Assembly (NCBI GenBank): GCA_963693085.1
Contig: OY856410.1
Span: 882,681,335 to 882,745,334 of the forward strand
DNA: 64,000 bases
Direction: 5' to 3'
From: Alisma plantago-aquatica
Taxonomy: Eukaryota; Streptophyta; Magnoliopsida; Alismatales; Alismataceae
Below are positions 42,617 to 54,535 of the stretch, in pieces. The position numbers were made by a program, and so were the translations under genes. The notes under the pieces were generated by a model that was not told the DNA's origin, did no database searches, and worked only from the letters and a program-made list of their open reading frames with translations. Position 1 is the stretch's first letter. Each line of letters starts with the position of its first letter.

Positions 42617-43166
42617 TGACGCCCAACACCACAAGAGCGAGATTACTCAAAAAAAAAAATTAAATCTTAAAAATTCCATCATATGCAAAATCCACATAGA
42701 GATTTCAGAGTACAAACAACACTGTAAACAACATCTCTTTCAACAATAGACCCACAATAGGTTAAACATGGCATTAAAACACTATCATATTTTAAAAGCC
42801 TTTAATCAACAAAAAGATTAACTTCCAAAACTACATATCACATGAAAAAGAATCTGGTTTAAGCGTAACATACATGGAATTACTATAGATCTTGCACACA
42901 AAATACTAAAATATTCATAAGCTAGGCCCTAAATGTAATGCATGTATGTTAGAATCCTAGGCGGAATAAGGATATCACACAAACATTCATGCCCAGACAT
43001 GAGTATGCAAGGAGAGTTGCAACTCTATACCTATATGCTTTATCTGTAAGTAGGTCATGCAAATGTCACCTACCTATGAGAACCCTTCACACAAACATTG
43101 CCTACCACTTGATCTTAAAGTATTCTCCCTCCTTGATGATCTTCTTTGCCTCAGTCGGGATAGTTT
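42617..43166. other. LTR-like segment inserted in gypsy fragment 2, left part
   Basis: It begins TGACGCCCAACACCAC at the point where similarity to gypsy element 1 ends, so it looks like the terminus of an LTR. It contains no coding frame. It is cut by copia 2 at 43166 and presumably continues at 52758. I found no matching right terminus. Confidence 0.4.
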
Positions 43167-45109
43167 TGTTGGGATATATGGCATCAGATATGGAAGCAGA
43201 AACAAAAAATATTATTTTCCATATTCACCTAATACAGTAGATTACGTCAACAACTATGAGGTGGAAAATAGGGTTTCAAGGTATATACCCGGTCCTAGAG
43301 CAAGTCTAGCAACTATCCCTTATTGCAGCATGCTACCTCCTCAAATTGCACATGAATAGCTATCGCCATTGGCTTCCTTGTCTGACACCATGGATGACAG
43401 TTGACGACATCCTCCTAGTGGAGAAAATGCCTCCTTGCCTCTAGAGTAGTCCATGCAGACCACTAGGAACTCCTATCATTCTAGATGAACGGATAGGAAG
43501 GAGTTGTCTCTCCTAGTTGATGTGCCAGCATCAACTTATTCTCCCATAATTGTCTCTCCCTTATTGTTCCTCCCTTTGATGGAAAGAACTTGCTCGGGCT
43601 CTCTAGGTTACCACAGCCAAAGAAGACAACAATTGTTAGATTTTATTGTTGTGAGTGGGATGCCCCCACTACCCCTCTATTTATAGGAGGGCCAGGGTCT
43701 GGATTTCTAGTTGATCTTCGAGTTGAAGAGACAAATTTCATGAATTTTCATAACTTGTAAATGATGAAATGGTTGGTTCAATAGTGAACCGATCAGTTGG
43801 CATGTGAGACAATTAGTTCAACTCTTGAACAAGTCATTTCACTATGTTTCCCAATCACAATTGTATTGGGAATTAATATTCAATTAATTCATAACATGAT
43901 GTTAGCATCAATCCTTGATCGATTCTCATTTATCAACCAAATGGTTGGTTCATTACATGAGCCAATCAGTTCATGCACCTGAGCCAATCATTTCACTTGT
44001 TGAACTGATCATTTTAGAGTGCAGATTGCCAATGTTATTTAAATTAAATACCTAATACTTTTCGTAATCAAATTTAAACATTATTCATGAATAAACTCCT
44101 ATTCCAAGTGCATTCCTATGTGTGTGACCTTATAGGTCCCAAGTTATGTTGGTAGTGAATGTCCATAACTATGTTATGACATCACAAGCAATGATTGGTA
44201 TCTAGCAAGACATCATTTCTACCCAAGTAATTTGGAAAGTTGGAGAACAACTTCAACCTACAATTCGTGATTGGTGTTATAGTGATTGTAAAGTTTCTTT
44301 GCCTTTGATATCCAGAATGTACTTGATGCATGGAATCATCATCCTCTTCAATGTTTAATGCATGTTCCCTGAACTAGAGCAAACTATCTGAGATATATGT
44401 GAACTCAACATCATATATTGATTCACATGTGCATGACCATGCTTTTCTCAGTCTCTCTTAACAATTGATCAGGATATCAAACTCCTATAGGAGGGAAAAA
44501 TCCCATCTACATCACTCACAGTCATTCCCCATGTGCTATAATGTATTTGAACATCATCTTTATGGCAACCCTTATTTAAGGTCACGTTTGATGATGATAA
44601 AGTACATCAAACAACATGTGATGTGTAGTGATTTAAGTTCTAAGAACCATAATCACCACCATTACTATGAAAAATGATTCTGACTATCATTCAATGGTCT
44701 TCATTATCACTCTCAAGGTGGGTTTGACTGATACATTGTTCTCTAACAAGTATCCATGTGTTTGATTGGATATCACATATCATGACTAAAAAAAGTTTGT
44801 CATCAACCAACATACACTCGAGTCTTATGTGTTATTTCTGTCTAGCTTCCTTCCACAATGACATTCGACTAGGGACATAACAAGAATATATATATACTCT
44901 TATCATATGTATATCTCATTGTTCATGTCCTCAACTTGAATACATATGTTATTGAGTAATATCATTCTTTAGACATTTATTATGTAACATCACTATCTCA
45001 TAATTGAATATAATAGAATAAATGGAAGATTGTCTTTATTAATCACATAGTTTACAAGTTATGCCTTACAATTATGATATGATTGGATCTCTAGGCATAC
45101 ATACCAACA
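43167..45109 (-). repeat. Copia 2 3' LTR (1943 bp)
   Basis: Starts TGTTGGGATAT and ends ACCAACA. A TATA-like ctctatttatagg at 43676-43688 (minus: cctataaatagag) lies in the same place as in copia 1. Palindromes survive in decayed form (gaaccgatcagttgg near 43785; agccaatcagttc near 43970). Confidence 0.85.
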
Positions 45110-48100
45110 GATTCCCACTTCCACATAGAGCCAATCACCCTAGAACTTAATCCCAAGTGATCTAACATGACCTTCATGCTTATGTTGTGACAATGCTTTT
45201 GTTAAGAGGTCAGCAATATTGCTTTTAGTTGGCACTCTACAAATCTTCACATCTCCTTGTTGTACGATCTCTTGTATGACATGGAACTTCCTTTGTATGT
45301 GCTTAGAATGTTGATGTGATCTGGGCTCCTTAGCTTTTGCTATAATTCCATTATTGTTACAATATATCTCAATTGCATTGGTGATGCTTGAACAACTCCA
45401 AACTCATAAATTAACTTATTGATTCAAACACCTTCCTTTGATGCCTTAGATGCAACAATATAATCAGCCTCTATTGTAGAATCTACAAGTATCTCTTTCT
45501 TGGAACTATTCATGCTCACAACTCTGTTGTTGAGGCAAAACACAGATCATGATTGTGATCAATAATCATCTTTGTCAGTTTGGAGGTTGGCATCGATGTA
45601 ACCCTTTACCACCAAATCTTCCTAACTATCGTAGACAAGGAATTGGTCCTTAGTAATTCTCAAGTACTTAAGGATCTTCTTCATGGCAATCCAGTGGGCA
45701 TCACTGGGATCTGACTGATATTTGTTCATCATGCTCAAGGCATATGCGACATCAGGATGAGTACATAACATTGTGTACATGATAGATCCAATTATTGATG
45801 CATATGTAGTCTCACTCATGCATTCCCTTTCTTCACAAGAACTGGGACATTAATCTCTAGAGATAGCAACACCATGAGACATGGATATGTTTCCTCTCTT
45901 TGAGTCCTCCATGTTGAACCTTTTCAACACTTTGTCAATGTATGTGCTCTGACTTAGTTCAAGAAGCTTTGTATATATATCTCAATAGATCTTGATTCCT
46001 AATATATTGGATGCTTCGTCCAAGTCCTTTATAGAGAATGTATTTCCAAGCCAAGTCTTTACCATCTACAAAGTAGGTATTCCATTCCCCATCAATAGTA
46101 TGCCATCCACATACAATATGAGGAATACAATATGCTCCCACTAACCTTCTTGTAAACACACAGTTCATCTTCATTTTGACTAAATCCAAACACTTTGATT
46201 GTTTCCTCAAATTGAAGATTCCACCTTTGAGATGCTTGCTTCAATCCATAGATTGACATTTGTAGCTTACATAATTTATTACATCCTTTGGATTTATAAA
46301 ACCCTCAGGTTGTGTCATATACACATCCTCAAGAAGATTCTCATTAAGGAATGTGATTTTATCATCCATCTGCCAAATCCCATAGACATGATAATTTGCA
46401 ATGGCAAACATGATCCTGATGGACTTAATCATGGCAATTGGAGAAAATGTTTCGTCATAGTCAACACCTTGAACTTGTTTGAAACCCTTTGCAACCAATT
46501 GACCTTTGTAAGTTTGTACATTACCATCTATGTAAGTCTTCTTCTTGAAGACCCACTTGCACCCTATGAGTTTTACCCCTTCAGATGGATCCACCAAGGT
46601 CCATACCTTATTGGTGTACATGGATTCCATCTCAGAACTCATGGTTTCTAACCATTTCTCAGATTTTGGTCCCTTAATAACTTCTATGTAGGTAATTGTC
46701 TCATCATCAATGACCAATTCATTACCTTTTGAGTCACACGATAACCAAATCTTTCTGGCTCAAGGTATTTCCTACTAGATATGTGAGGTTCCTGTGTTAC
46801 TTGAGGTATTTGAGATTACACAACAATTTGTGACTCTCTATGTTCCTCTTATACCTCTACAAGTTCAATGCTTTCTTGTTGGTGTCAAACTTCTTCGAGT
46901 TCTACTTTTCTCCCACTGATTCCTTTAGAAATAATTCCTTTTCTAGGAATGCAACATCCCTAGAAACAAATGCTTTGTTATCAGTTGGGTTATACAAGTA
47001 GTATCCCTTGGTTTCCTTGGGATATCCAACAAAATAACATTTATTTGATCTAGGCCAAGCTTTTCAGGAAACATTTTCTTAACATAAGCTTCACACTCCT
47101 AAATCCTCATAAAAGACATTTAGGGATGTTTCCCAATCCATATCTCATATGGTATCTTTTGAGCCGATTTATATGGCACACAGTTTAGTATAAACATAGT
47201 GGATTCAAGAGCATAACCCCAGAAGGAAGTAAGAAGATCAGCAAAACTCATCATTTATCAGACCATATCTAGAAATGTGTGACTCCTTCTTTCTGACACA
47301 CCATTATGTTGTGGTGTTCCAGGTGGAGTCCATTATGATAGATATCACAGTATCAAAGAAGGTCCTCAAACTCCTAGATTAAGTATTCTCCACCTTGATC
47401 AGAATGAAGTGCTTTGATACTTTTACCAAGTTGGTTATGTACTTCATTCATGAAATCCTTAAACTTTTTAAGAGTTTCTGACTTATGATTCATCAAGTAA
47501 ACGTAACCATACCTACTAAAGTTATCAGTGAAGGTAATGAAGTACTGATACCCACCTCTAGCATTTTTCTTAAAAAGGCCGCATATATCAGTCAGTATGA
47601 GTCCTAATAGATCACTATCTCTCTCAAATTTAATTACCCGTGAAGGGAGTCTTCGTCATCTTTCCCAACAAACAAGACTCGCATGTCTCTGCTGGTTCGA
47701 AATCAAAATAGTCTTTATGTCCATCTTTGTGGATTCTAGAGATGTGATTCTCATTGGTGTGCCCTAGACGACAATGTCAAAGATATGTTTTATTTGATAT
47801 ATTGAGTTTTAATATTTTGGTATTTACATTATAGACATTTTTCTTAAGATCTAATAAATAAAGACCATAGGACATCGGGGCACTGCCATAAAAGATCTCA
47901 TCTTTTGAAACAAAACATTGATCATTCTTTATATGAAATTCTATCCATCCTTGTCCAAACAAGATACAAAAATAATTTTTATATTCATAGCATGTACAAA
48001 ATATAAGTTCTTTAAATATGTTACAAGCCCCATGGGTAGAAATAAATTATAGGTTCTGACTATAGTGGCAGCAACTCTTGCTCCATTTGTAATGCACAGT

Positions 48101-48240
48101 TCAACCTTGCCCTTTTGTAAAGGCTTACTTATTTTTGAATCTTGCATATTTGGACATATGACATATCCACATCCGGTATATAGTACCTAAGATGAAGAAG
48201 TGGATAGATTTATCTCAATAATGTATATACCTGAAGTAGA
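45110..48240 (-). pseudogene. Copia 2 protease, integrase, RT and RNase H remnants
   Basis: Minus-strand pieces follow copia 1 in order: protease (about 48200-48150), PLQKGKVELCITNGARVAA (about 48100), FHIKNDQCFVSKDEIFYGSA (about 47930), the integrase core (47600-47230), RT with VKLIGCKWVFKKKTY and GVDYDETFSPIAMIKSIRIM (46570-46400), and RNase H with TYASIIGSIMYTMLCTHPDV (45810-45750) and the NIADPLTK-type end. There are numerous frameshifts and stops, for example near 46250, 45960 and 47770. Confidence 0.88.
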
Positions 48241-49090
48241 GATCTCTATCCCATCCTTCTTCCTCAGTTCCTCTAGATAGAGATGGTAATTTCTCTTCTA
48301 GTGTCTAGGCTAGTGATAGTGGTGACATTTGCCTCCCTTGGTAACCCCTCCCTTTGATTTGAGTGTAGAAGATTTGGGCTTCTACCTAGCTTTAGAACTC
48401 TTCTTAGCTTTGTATTTTCCCATAGACTTCCCTTTTACTCCATTGATCATCATCACATACTTGATCTTGTCTTTATTCATTTGCACTTCAATTTTTCCCA
48501 CATGCCAAGTAATTTTGACAGTGGCTTGTCAAAATTATTCATGTTGTAGTTCATGAAAAACTGGTTGTAGGACTCTAGCAGTGACTACAGAATCACATTT
48601 GTGGCCAACTCTTGACCCAAGGGAGATCCGAATCTAGAAAGGTTCTCCATATGCCCAACAAGCTTTAGCACATGGGGACCTATTAGATCTTCTTCTATCA
48701 TGTTGCATTTGAACAACACCTTGGAGACATTATATCTCTCTTGTCTTGCTTGATCTTGGTACATGTTCTTAAGATGTGTGACCATCTCAATAACATCCAT
48801 GTTCTCATGTTGTCTCTGCAACTCATAATTCATTGAGCATAGAATTAGGCATTTGACATCTACAACATCCTAAAAATGCTTCTTATAAGCATCCTTGTCA
48901 TCCTTAGGTGTAGTGGGAGCAAGTTCATCTAGCTCTGGTGTTTCTAGGACATAGAGCTTGCACCCTTGTGTGAGAACAATTCTCAACATCCTAAACCAGT
49001 CATGGAAATTATTCTCATTTAACTTGTCCTTCTCAAAGACTTATCTCAAGGAAAACGTGTTGTTTGTCATCATTTGATTGTATAAGAGAA
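48241..49090 (-). pseudogene. Copia 2 gag remnant
   Basis: The minus strand preserves most of a Ty1/copia gag: FHDWFRMLRIVLTQGCKLYVLE (49010-48945), DDKDAYKKHF, YELQRQHENMDVIEMVTHLK and NMYQDQARQERYNVSKVLFK (48825-48710), GPHVLKLVGHMENLSRFGSP, LGQELATNVIL with a stop, then LLESYNQFFMNYNM. A Lys/Gly-rich end follows. The corresponding ~0.8 kb is missing from copia 1, which shows that the family once had a complete gag. Confidence 0.85.
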
Positions 49091-50310
49091 AATTTAAAGT
49101 TTGTCAAAAAACTTTCAATTTGGTTCGATTAAAAATTTGATGATGTTTAATTAGGCCTTTAATTAAATATTTCTCCCACTATTTTGTCCAAATTGATAAC
49201 CCTCACTTACCAATTAAGAAGATTGCATCATACAATCTTCTAGTGAGCCAAGATCCATATTTCATCAAATCATGAGTCAACTTTGGATGATCGCCCACAA
49301 TTTGACTATTTAGGTAGGTAACTTTTGCCTATTGCATCTACATGCAATTCTTGGATAGATGGTGTACACAACTCTTTGTTACAATCCATAATTTTTATTC
49401 TAGGTACTTAATATCATTACGATCACCTAGTTAAGCTTAACCCAAAAGCCAGGATGACAGAATATGCACTCTGCTTTGGTAGATCTACATATCTACCACC
49501 ACACTTCTATGAGATGGATTGTGTACCATGCTTTGGCATTACCTATGCTTAGTCGATCAAGTTTTTCTTGTGTGTTGCTTATGGAAAGCATATAAGACTT
49601 AATATTATTTTGAGGGATTTTATATAAATACATATACATATCCAATAACCACATATTTATAGTATGTATCATATACATGATATAACCACAACAAAAATAT
49701 GCAATAATAAACATAAGCTATGGTTATGACCATCCTGTTGTAATTCCTTGGAGTCACAAGGAATTGCTACAACCTAAGGTCCACATCAGATGTAGCAACC
49801 TATTGTTGATGATGATTTGTTCCATAACGAGTTTGGGTTGATCGGTTCAACCCTTAAACCAATCGGATGGCCTCCTGGTTGATTGGTTGGTCTCACAGAT
49901 CATTCGTCTGGTTCCAATCCTTGCAACGTGTAGACTCCTCCAGCTAGTCGGCTGGGATCCCAGAAGATTAGTTGGCTCCTTCTATTATCAAACTCCTCGA
50001 TCCTCTAGCATTCTTGGACCGGTCAAATTATCTGGTGTAGAACGTTCTCTTTGCCAAAATAGGAAATAAAACTATCCTAATTCTATTTAATATATTACAT
50101 TATAATTGGGAAACCTTGAGTTAAATTAAAGGGGACATAGGAAGGAAAGTATTAGTACTTTTACATATGGAAAACAAGAAAGAGGCTCAGTACACAAACT
50201 AATGTATAAATAGGAACAACACCATCCAACCAAAGACAAATGGTCTAGGGGTAAGGCCATAACCATGCTTCCAGTCACCATCAAAATGATTCCAAGGCGA
50301 TGCATTTTTC
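49091..50310 (-). other. Copia 2 5' leader, left part
   Basis: Colinear with 33440-34600 of copia 1, with decayed palindromes (ggttgatcggttcaacc near 49830; gattggttggtc near 49880). No coding frame. Confidence 0.6.
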
Positions 50311-50311
50311 A

Positions 50312-50383
50312 TATATATATACATACATATATATATGTATATATATACATATATATGCATATATATGTATATATATATGTATA

Positions 50384-50430
<47 letters not shown>
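50312..50430. repeat. (AT)n / (TATG)n microsatellite
   Basis: About 120 bp of alternating atatat/acatat units followed by a G9 run. Open frames through it encode only Tyr-Ile repeats and are not genes. It probably grew from the tail of the adjacent SINE-like insertion. Confidence 0.9.
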
Positions 50431-50432
<2 letters not shown>

Positions 50433-50592
50433 GGGGGGATAAAGAGAGGCATTCTCTCCCCCTCTCCCATGCCCGTGATGGAGGATGAACATCCAAGAGG
50501 GTGATGAACCAAGGAAGAAACTGGTATACGAACCCATGTCCCTTCATGAGGAGACATCATGCTTGACCACTTGAGTCACTCCTTATCAGCAT
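50431..50592 (-). mobile_element. Probable tRNA-derived SINE in copia 2 leader
   Basis: On the minus strand, GTGACTCAAGTGGTCAAGC (about 50580-50562) resembles an RNA polymerase III A box and GGGTTCGTATACC (about 50537-50525) a B box, about 40 bp apart. A tRNA-unrelated body and the AT tail at 50312-50430 follow. The block is absent from the matching site of copia 1 (near 34600). catatatat flanks it on both sides, compatible with a target duplication but ambiguous in AT-rich DNA. Confidence 0.55.
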
Positions 50593-50752
50593 ATATATGT
50601 GTGTATGTGTGTGTGTTGGGATCATATGTGGGATTTAATCAAATATGCACACTAATAAATTTTTTAAGTATTCACACCGCTATGCAATAAATAAATGATA
50701 AAATAGAAATTTGATCGTATCAATTAAATCTCAAAACATATTAAATTGTCGT

Positions 50753-50765
50753 GGCTCTAATACCA
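50753..50765 (-). other. Copia 2 primer-binding site (decayed)
   Basis: The reverse complement reads tggtattagagcc, one base from TGGTATCAGAGCC (C to T), directly beside the 5' LTR. Confidence 0.85.
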
Positions 50766-50766
50766 T

Positions 50767-52757
50767 TGTTGAGAAATATGGCATCATATATGGAAGCGGA
50801 AATAAAAAGATTACTTTCCATATTCCCCTAATATAGTATATCACGTCAACAACTATGAGATGAGAAAGAGGGTTGCAAGGTGTGTATCTGGTCCTAGAGC
50901 AAGTCCAACAACTATCCCTTATTGCAACATGCTACATCCTCGAATTGTACATGAACAGTTGTTGTCGTTGGCCTCCTCATCTGACACCACAATGTTAACG
51001 GTGTCCTCCTAGTGGAGAAATGCCTTCTCTCCTCTAGAGTAGTCCATGCGTACCGCCAAGAACTCCTCATTCTAGATGAACAGACATGAAGGAGTTGTCT
51101 CTCCTAGTTGACGTGCTAGTGTCAACTTACTCTCCCACAGTTGTCTCTCCCTTCTTGTTCCTCCCTTTGATGGGTAGAACTTACTCATGCTCTTTAGGTT
51201 ACCACAACCAGAAAAGACAACAATTGTCAGAGCTTATTGGTGTGTCTGAGAAGCCCCCGATACGCCTCTATTATAGGAGGGCCAGAGTCAGGGTTTCCAG
51301 TCGATCTGGGAGTCAAAGAGATGGAATTTCATGAATTTTTGTAACATGTGAATGATGAAACTATTGGTTTAGCAGATGTGAGTCAATTGGTTTAACTCTT
51401 GAACTAGTTGTTTCTCTATGTTTCCCAATCATAATTGTATTGGTAATTAATATTCGATTAATGCATAACATGATATCAGCATCAATTTTTGATCTAATCT
51501 CATCGATCAACCAAATGGCCGATTCACAACCTGAGCTGATCACTTCATGTACCTAAGTCGGTCGATTCACTTGTTGAACTGGTCATTTCAGAGTAAAGAT
51601 TGCCAATCTTGTTTAAATTTAATACCTAACACTTTAGTAATCAATTTTAAACATTGTTCATGAATATACTCCTATTCCAAGTGCATTCCTATGTGTGTAA
51701 CCCTATAGGTCCCAAGTTACATTGGCAGTGAATGTCCAGAACCATTTTATGACATCACAAGCAATGATTGGTATCTAGAAAGACATCACTACTACCCAAG
51801 TAATTCATAAAGTTGGAGAACAACTTCAACCTACAATCCGTGATTGGTTTTATAGCGATTGTATAGTTTCTTTGTCTTTGATATCCAGATTGAACTCAAG
51901 GCATGGAATCATCATCCTCTTCAATGTCCAATCCATGTTCCTTGAACTAGAGCAAACTATCTGAAATATATGTGAACTCAACATCATATATTGATTCATA
52001 TGTGCATGGCCATGCTTTTCTCAGTCTCTCTTATCAATTGGTCGTGATATCAAACTCTCGTAGGAGGTACAAATCCCATCTACATCACTCATAGTCATTC
52101 ACCATGTGCTATAATGTATTTGACAATCACCTTTATGGTAACCCTTATTCAAGTTCACATTTGATGATGACAAAGTACATCAAACAACATGTGATGAATA
52201 TAGCGATTTCATGTCTAAGCACCACAATCACCACCAATTCTATGAGAGATGATTCTGACTACCATTTAATGGTCTCCATGCATCACTCTCAAGGTAGGTT
52301 TGTCTGATACACTATTCTATGATTCTTACTACCATTTAATGGTCTCCATGTATCATTCTCAAGGTAGGTTTGTCTGCTACACTATTCTCTAACAAGTATC
52401 TATGTGTTTGGTTTGATATTGCATCTCACGACTAATGAGATTATGTCATCAACCAACACACACTTTAGTCTTATGTGTTATTGTTGTTTATCTTTCTTCC
52501 ACAATAACATCTGAGTAGGGACATAACAAGAATGTATATATACTCGTATCATTTATATGATCTCATTGTTTAGGTCCTTAACCTAAAGACATTTGTTATT
52601 GAGTAATATCATTCTTTAGACATTTATTATGTAACTTCATTATCCCATAACTGAATAAAACAAAATAAATAGAAGATTGCCTTTATTAATCAAATCATTT
52701 ACAACTTACGCTATTACAATCATCATATGATTTTCTCTTTGGGCATACATACCAATA
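50767..52757 (-). repeat. Copia 2 5' LTR (1991 bp)
   Basis: Starts TGTTGAGAAATATGG and ends ACCAATA (the expected CA is mutated to TA). Near 52260-52390 a ~60-bp segment (accatttaatggtctccatg...) is tandemly duplicated, which explains the greater length than the other LTR. Confidence 0.85.
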
Positions 52758-54535
52758 AGTAGGTCTACTCATCAAGAAGGCATGGAAAACCATAGGGTTG
52801 AGACCCCAAGTCTTAATGATATAACACATGAAACATTTATAACTTGCTAGAGAGATTATTATAGAAGGAAAGAATATATAAGTAAAGCATGTCTATACCC
52901 AAATACTTACCCTTACCCATCTATTCTGGTGTCAAGATCACTCTCAAGATCATTAGATAATGCATATATACTAGAGATGAGTAAAAGTAATCCATACAAG
53001 GTGAAACCATGTTTAACATAAAGTAAACCTAAATAGTTATACCGGTGTTGGGTATTTTAGATGCCCTAGGATGATTAGGATGTACCATCCAACCAGAAGA
53101 TCACAGATGCTATTCAGGAATCCTAGCAATTTTTATAAGATCTAGGAACATACGGGCTCCCTAGATCTCTCATCACAACCTCGGGTCAAACCAAGGTAAC
53201 AAAAATGTAGGGAGCACTCTGTCTAGTCAATGGTGGTTGTATGCTTAAGATTGTATCCACCAATATAGGAATGTCCTACATACATAGTTCACAGTCCCAC
53301 AATGACAAGGTGATAACTCTCCATAATTCATTACATCATTAATATACTTTCATCAATTCATGGGCCTTCACCAAGTAAAAAAAACATATAAAGAGGATAA
53401 TATATATGCTTCTAATTGTACCTATATATTTATCAATATATTGCTTCAAGCATGTTCTAACATCTTTAGGCTACTACAATAGTAACTCATTTCCAAATCC
53501 CCCCTAACAATCCAGGAGAATAGATCTATGGACTCAGGGTTCTAAAACTTATATTTTGCTTGATAGTTATATTTGTGGTTGTATGATTACATCAGCTATA
53601 ATAAACAATTATCCATCAAATAAGCATATAATAAAGCAATCAATAACTCTAAAAGATATAAAATCTCTGAATCAACATGATCTAACTTCTCACAACAAGT
53701 TGCAAATGCTTCGCCCCATAGTCGTCAAGGCACCTTACATAGTTTAGCCCATTTTTTCCTCCAAAGGGACCGCCTTTCTATGTTTTACAACATAGTATTA
53801 AGGAAATAGCCGAAAACATGCACCATGAATGTGCAACAGTCATAATTAAAAATTTAGAATATAACATCTTTTAAACAAACATGTCATATTTCAACACTCG
53901 GGAAGAAACCCTAAGATTCTCTTGTTGCCTTAATTTACTTTCTTACTATAGAACAACAAATGATCGACTTTTATGTAAGAGAATAGTTCTGGGTATATAA
54001 CAACCAGATCCACGAAATGCAAGAGAAAGTAGGTAACAAATGAGTCGAAGGTTATATCACTCGCCTGATAAGGAAGAAATGGGTTTGCATGCAAACAAGT
54101 ACTGTGAAGCTCCCAACTTCATGACAAAATCCAGTGTTGAAGACAACTTTCTAAGATTTGAGTTTTTGTCCTTCAAAAATGCTCTAACACTGTCAATCCA
54201 CGATCTAAGACATCTAAAAGGGAGAGAGAGATCTACAGCCAAACTCTAGAGAGAAACCACATAGAAAATGTCCAAGAAGGACAAGAAGCTAAAGGATCAC
54301 CCAAAAACATGCGATCAAGGTTCTAATTACCTAATTAGAGCTTAGAATCCTCTAGTTGACTTGCCTTGAACCAATAGGGAAAAGAATAAGGGTGGGTCAC
54401 ATCAAACTCACAAAGTAGTGAGACAAGATATATTGTCGGTTGTTGTCAAACGAAGGCATCTCATTCTATAGAAGAACCTTATTGCTCTAGTGCACAAGTG
54501 AGATGATAAGTAGGCCTAAGGGGGGCATATATCTA
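52758..54535. other. Unassigned LTR-like DNA right of copia 2
   Basis: Likely the continuation of the segment at 42617-43166. No protein is recognised in the 60-69 codon frames. taaggggggcatatatcta just before 54536 looks like a polypurine tract, which would suggest that this region is the interior of an element whose LTR begins at 54536. That conflicts with the primer site at 58314 and is unresolved. Confidence 0.35.

Larger units (their letters stand above)
43167..52757 (-). mobile_element. Ty1/copia element 2 (9.6 kb), older member of the copia 1 family
   Basis: It has LTR pairs at 43167-45109 and 50767-52757, a degraded initiator-Met primer site (50753-50765), a polypurine tract (45110-45125) and minus-strand gag-pol colinear with copia 1 throughout, but with many frameshifts and stops. 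Flanks agtt(t) on the left and agtag on the right match only partly, so the target duplication has decayed or been lost. The leader carries a SINE-like and (AT)n insertion. LTR-LTR divergence is clearly higher than in copia 1, so this copy is older. Confidence 0.9.

Noticed and set aside
50199..50560. Open frames rich in Tyr-Ile on both strands
   Set aside because: They are translations of an (AT)n microsatellite.
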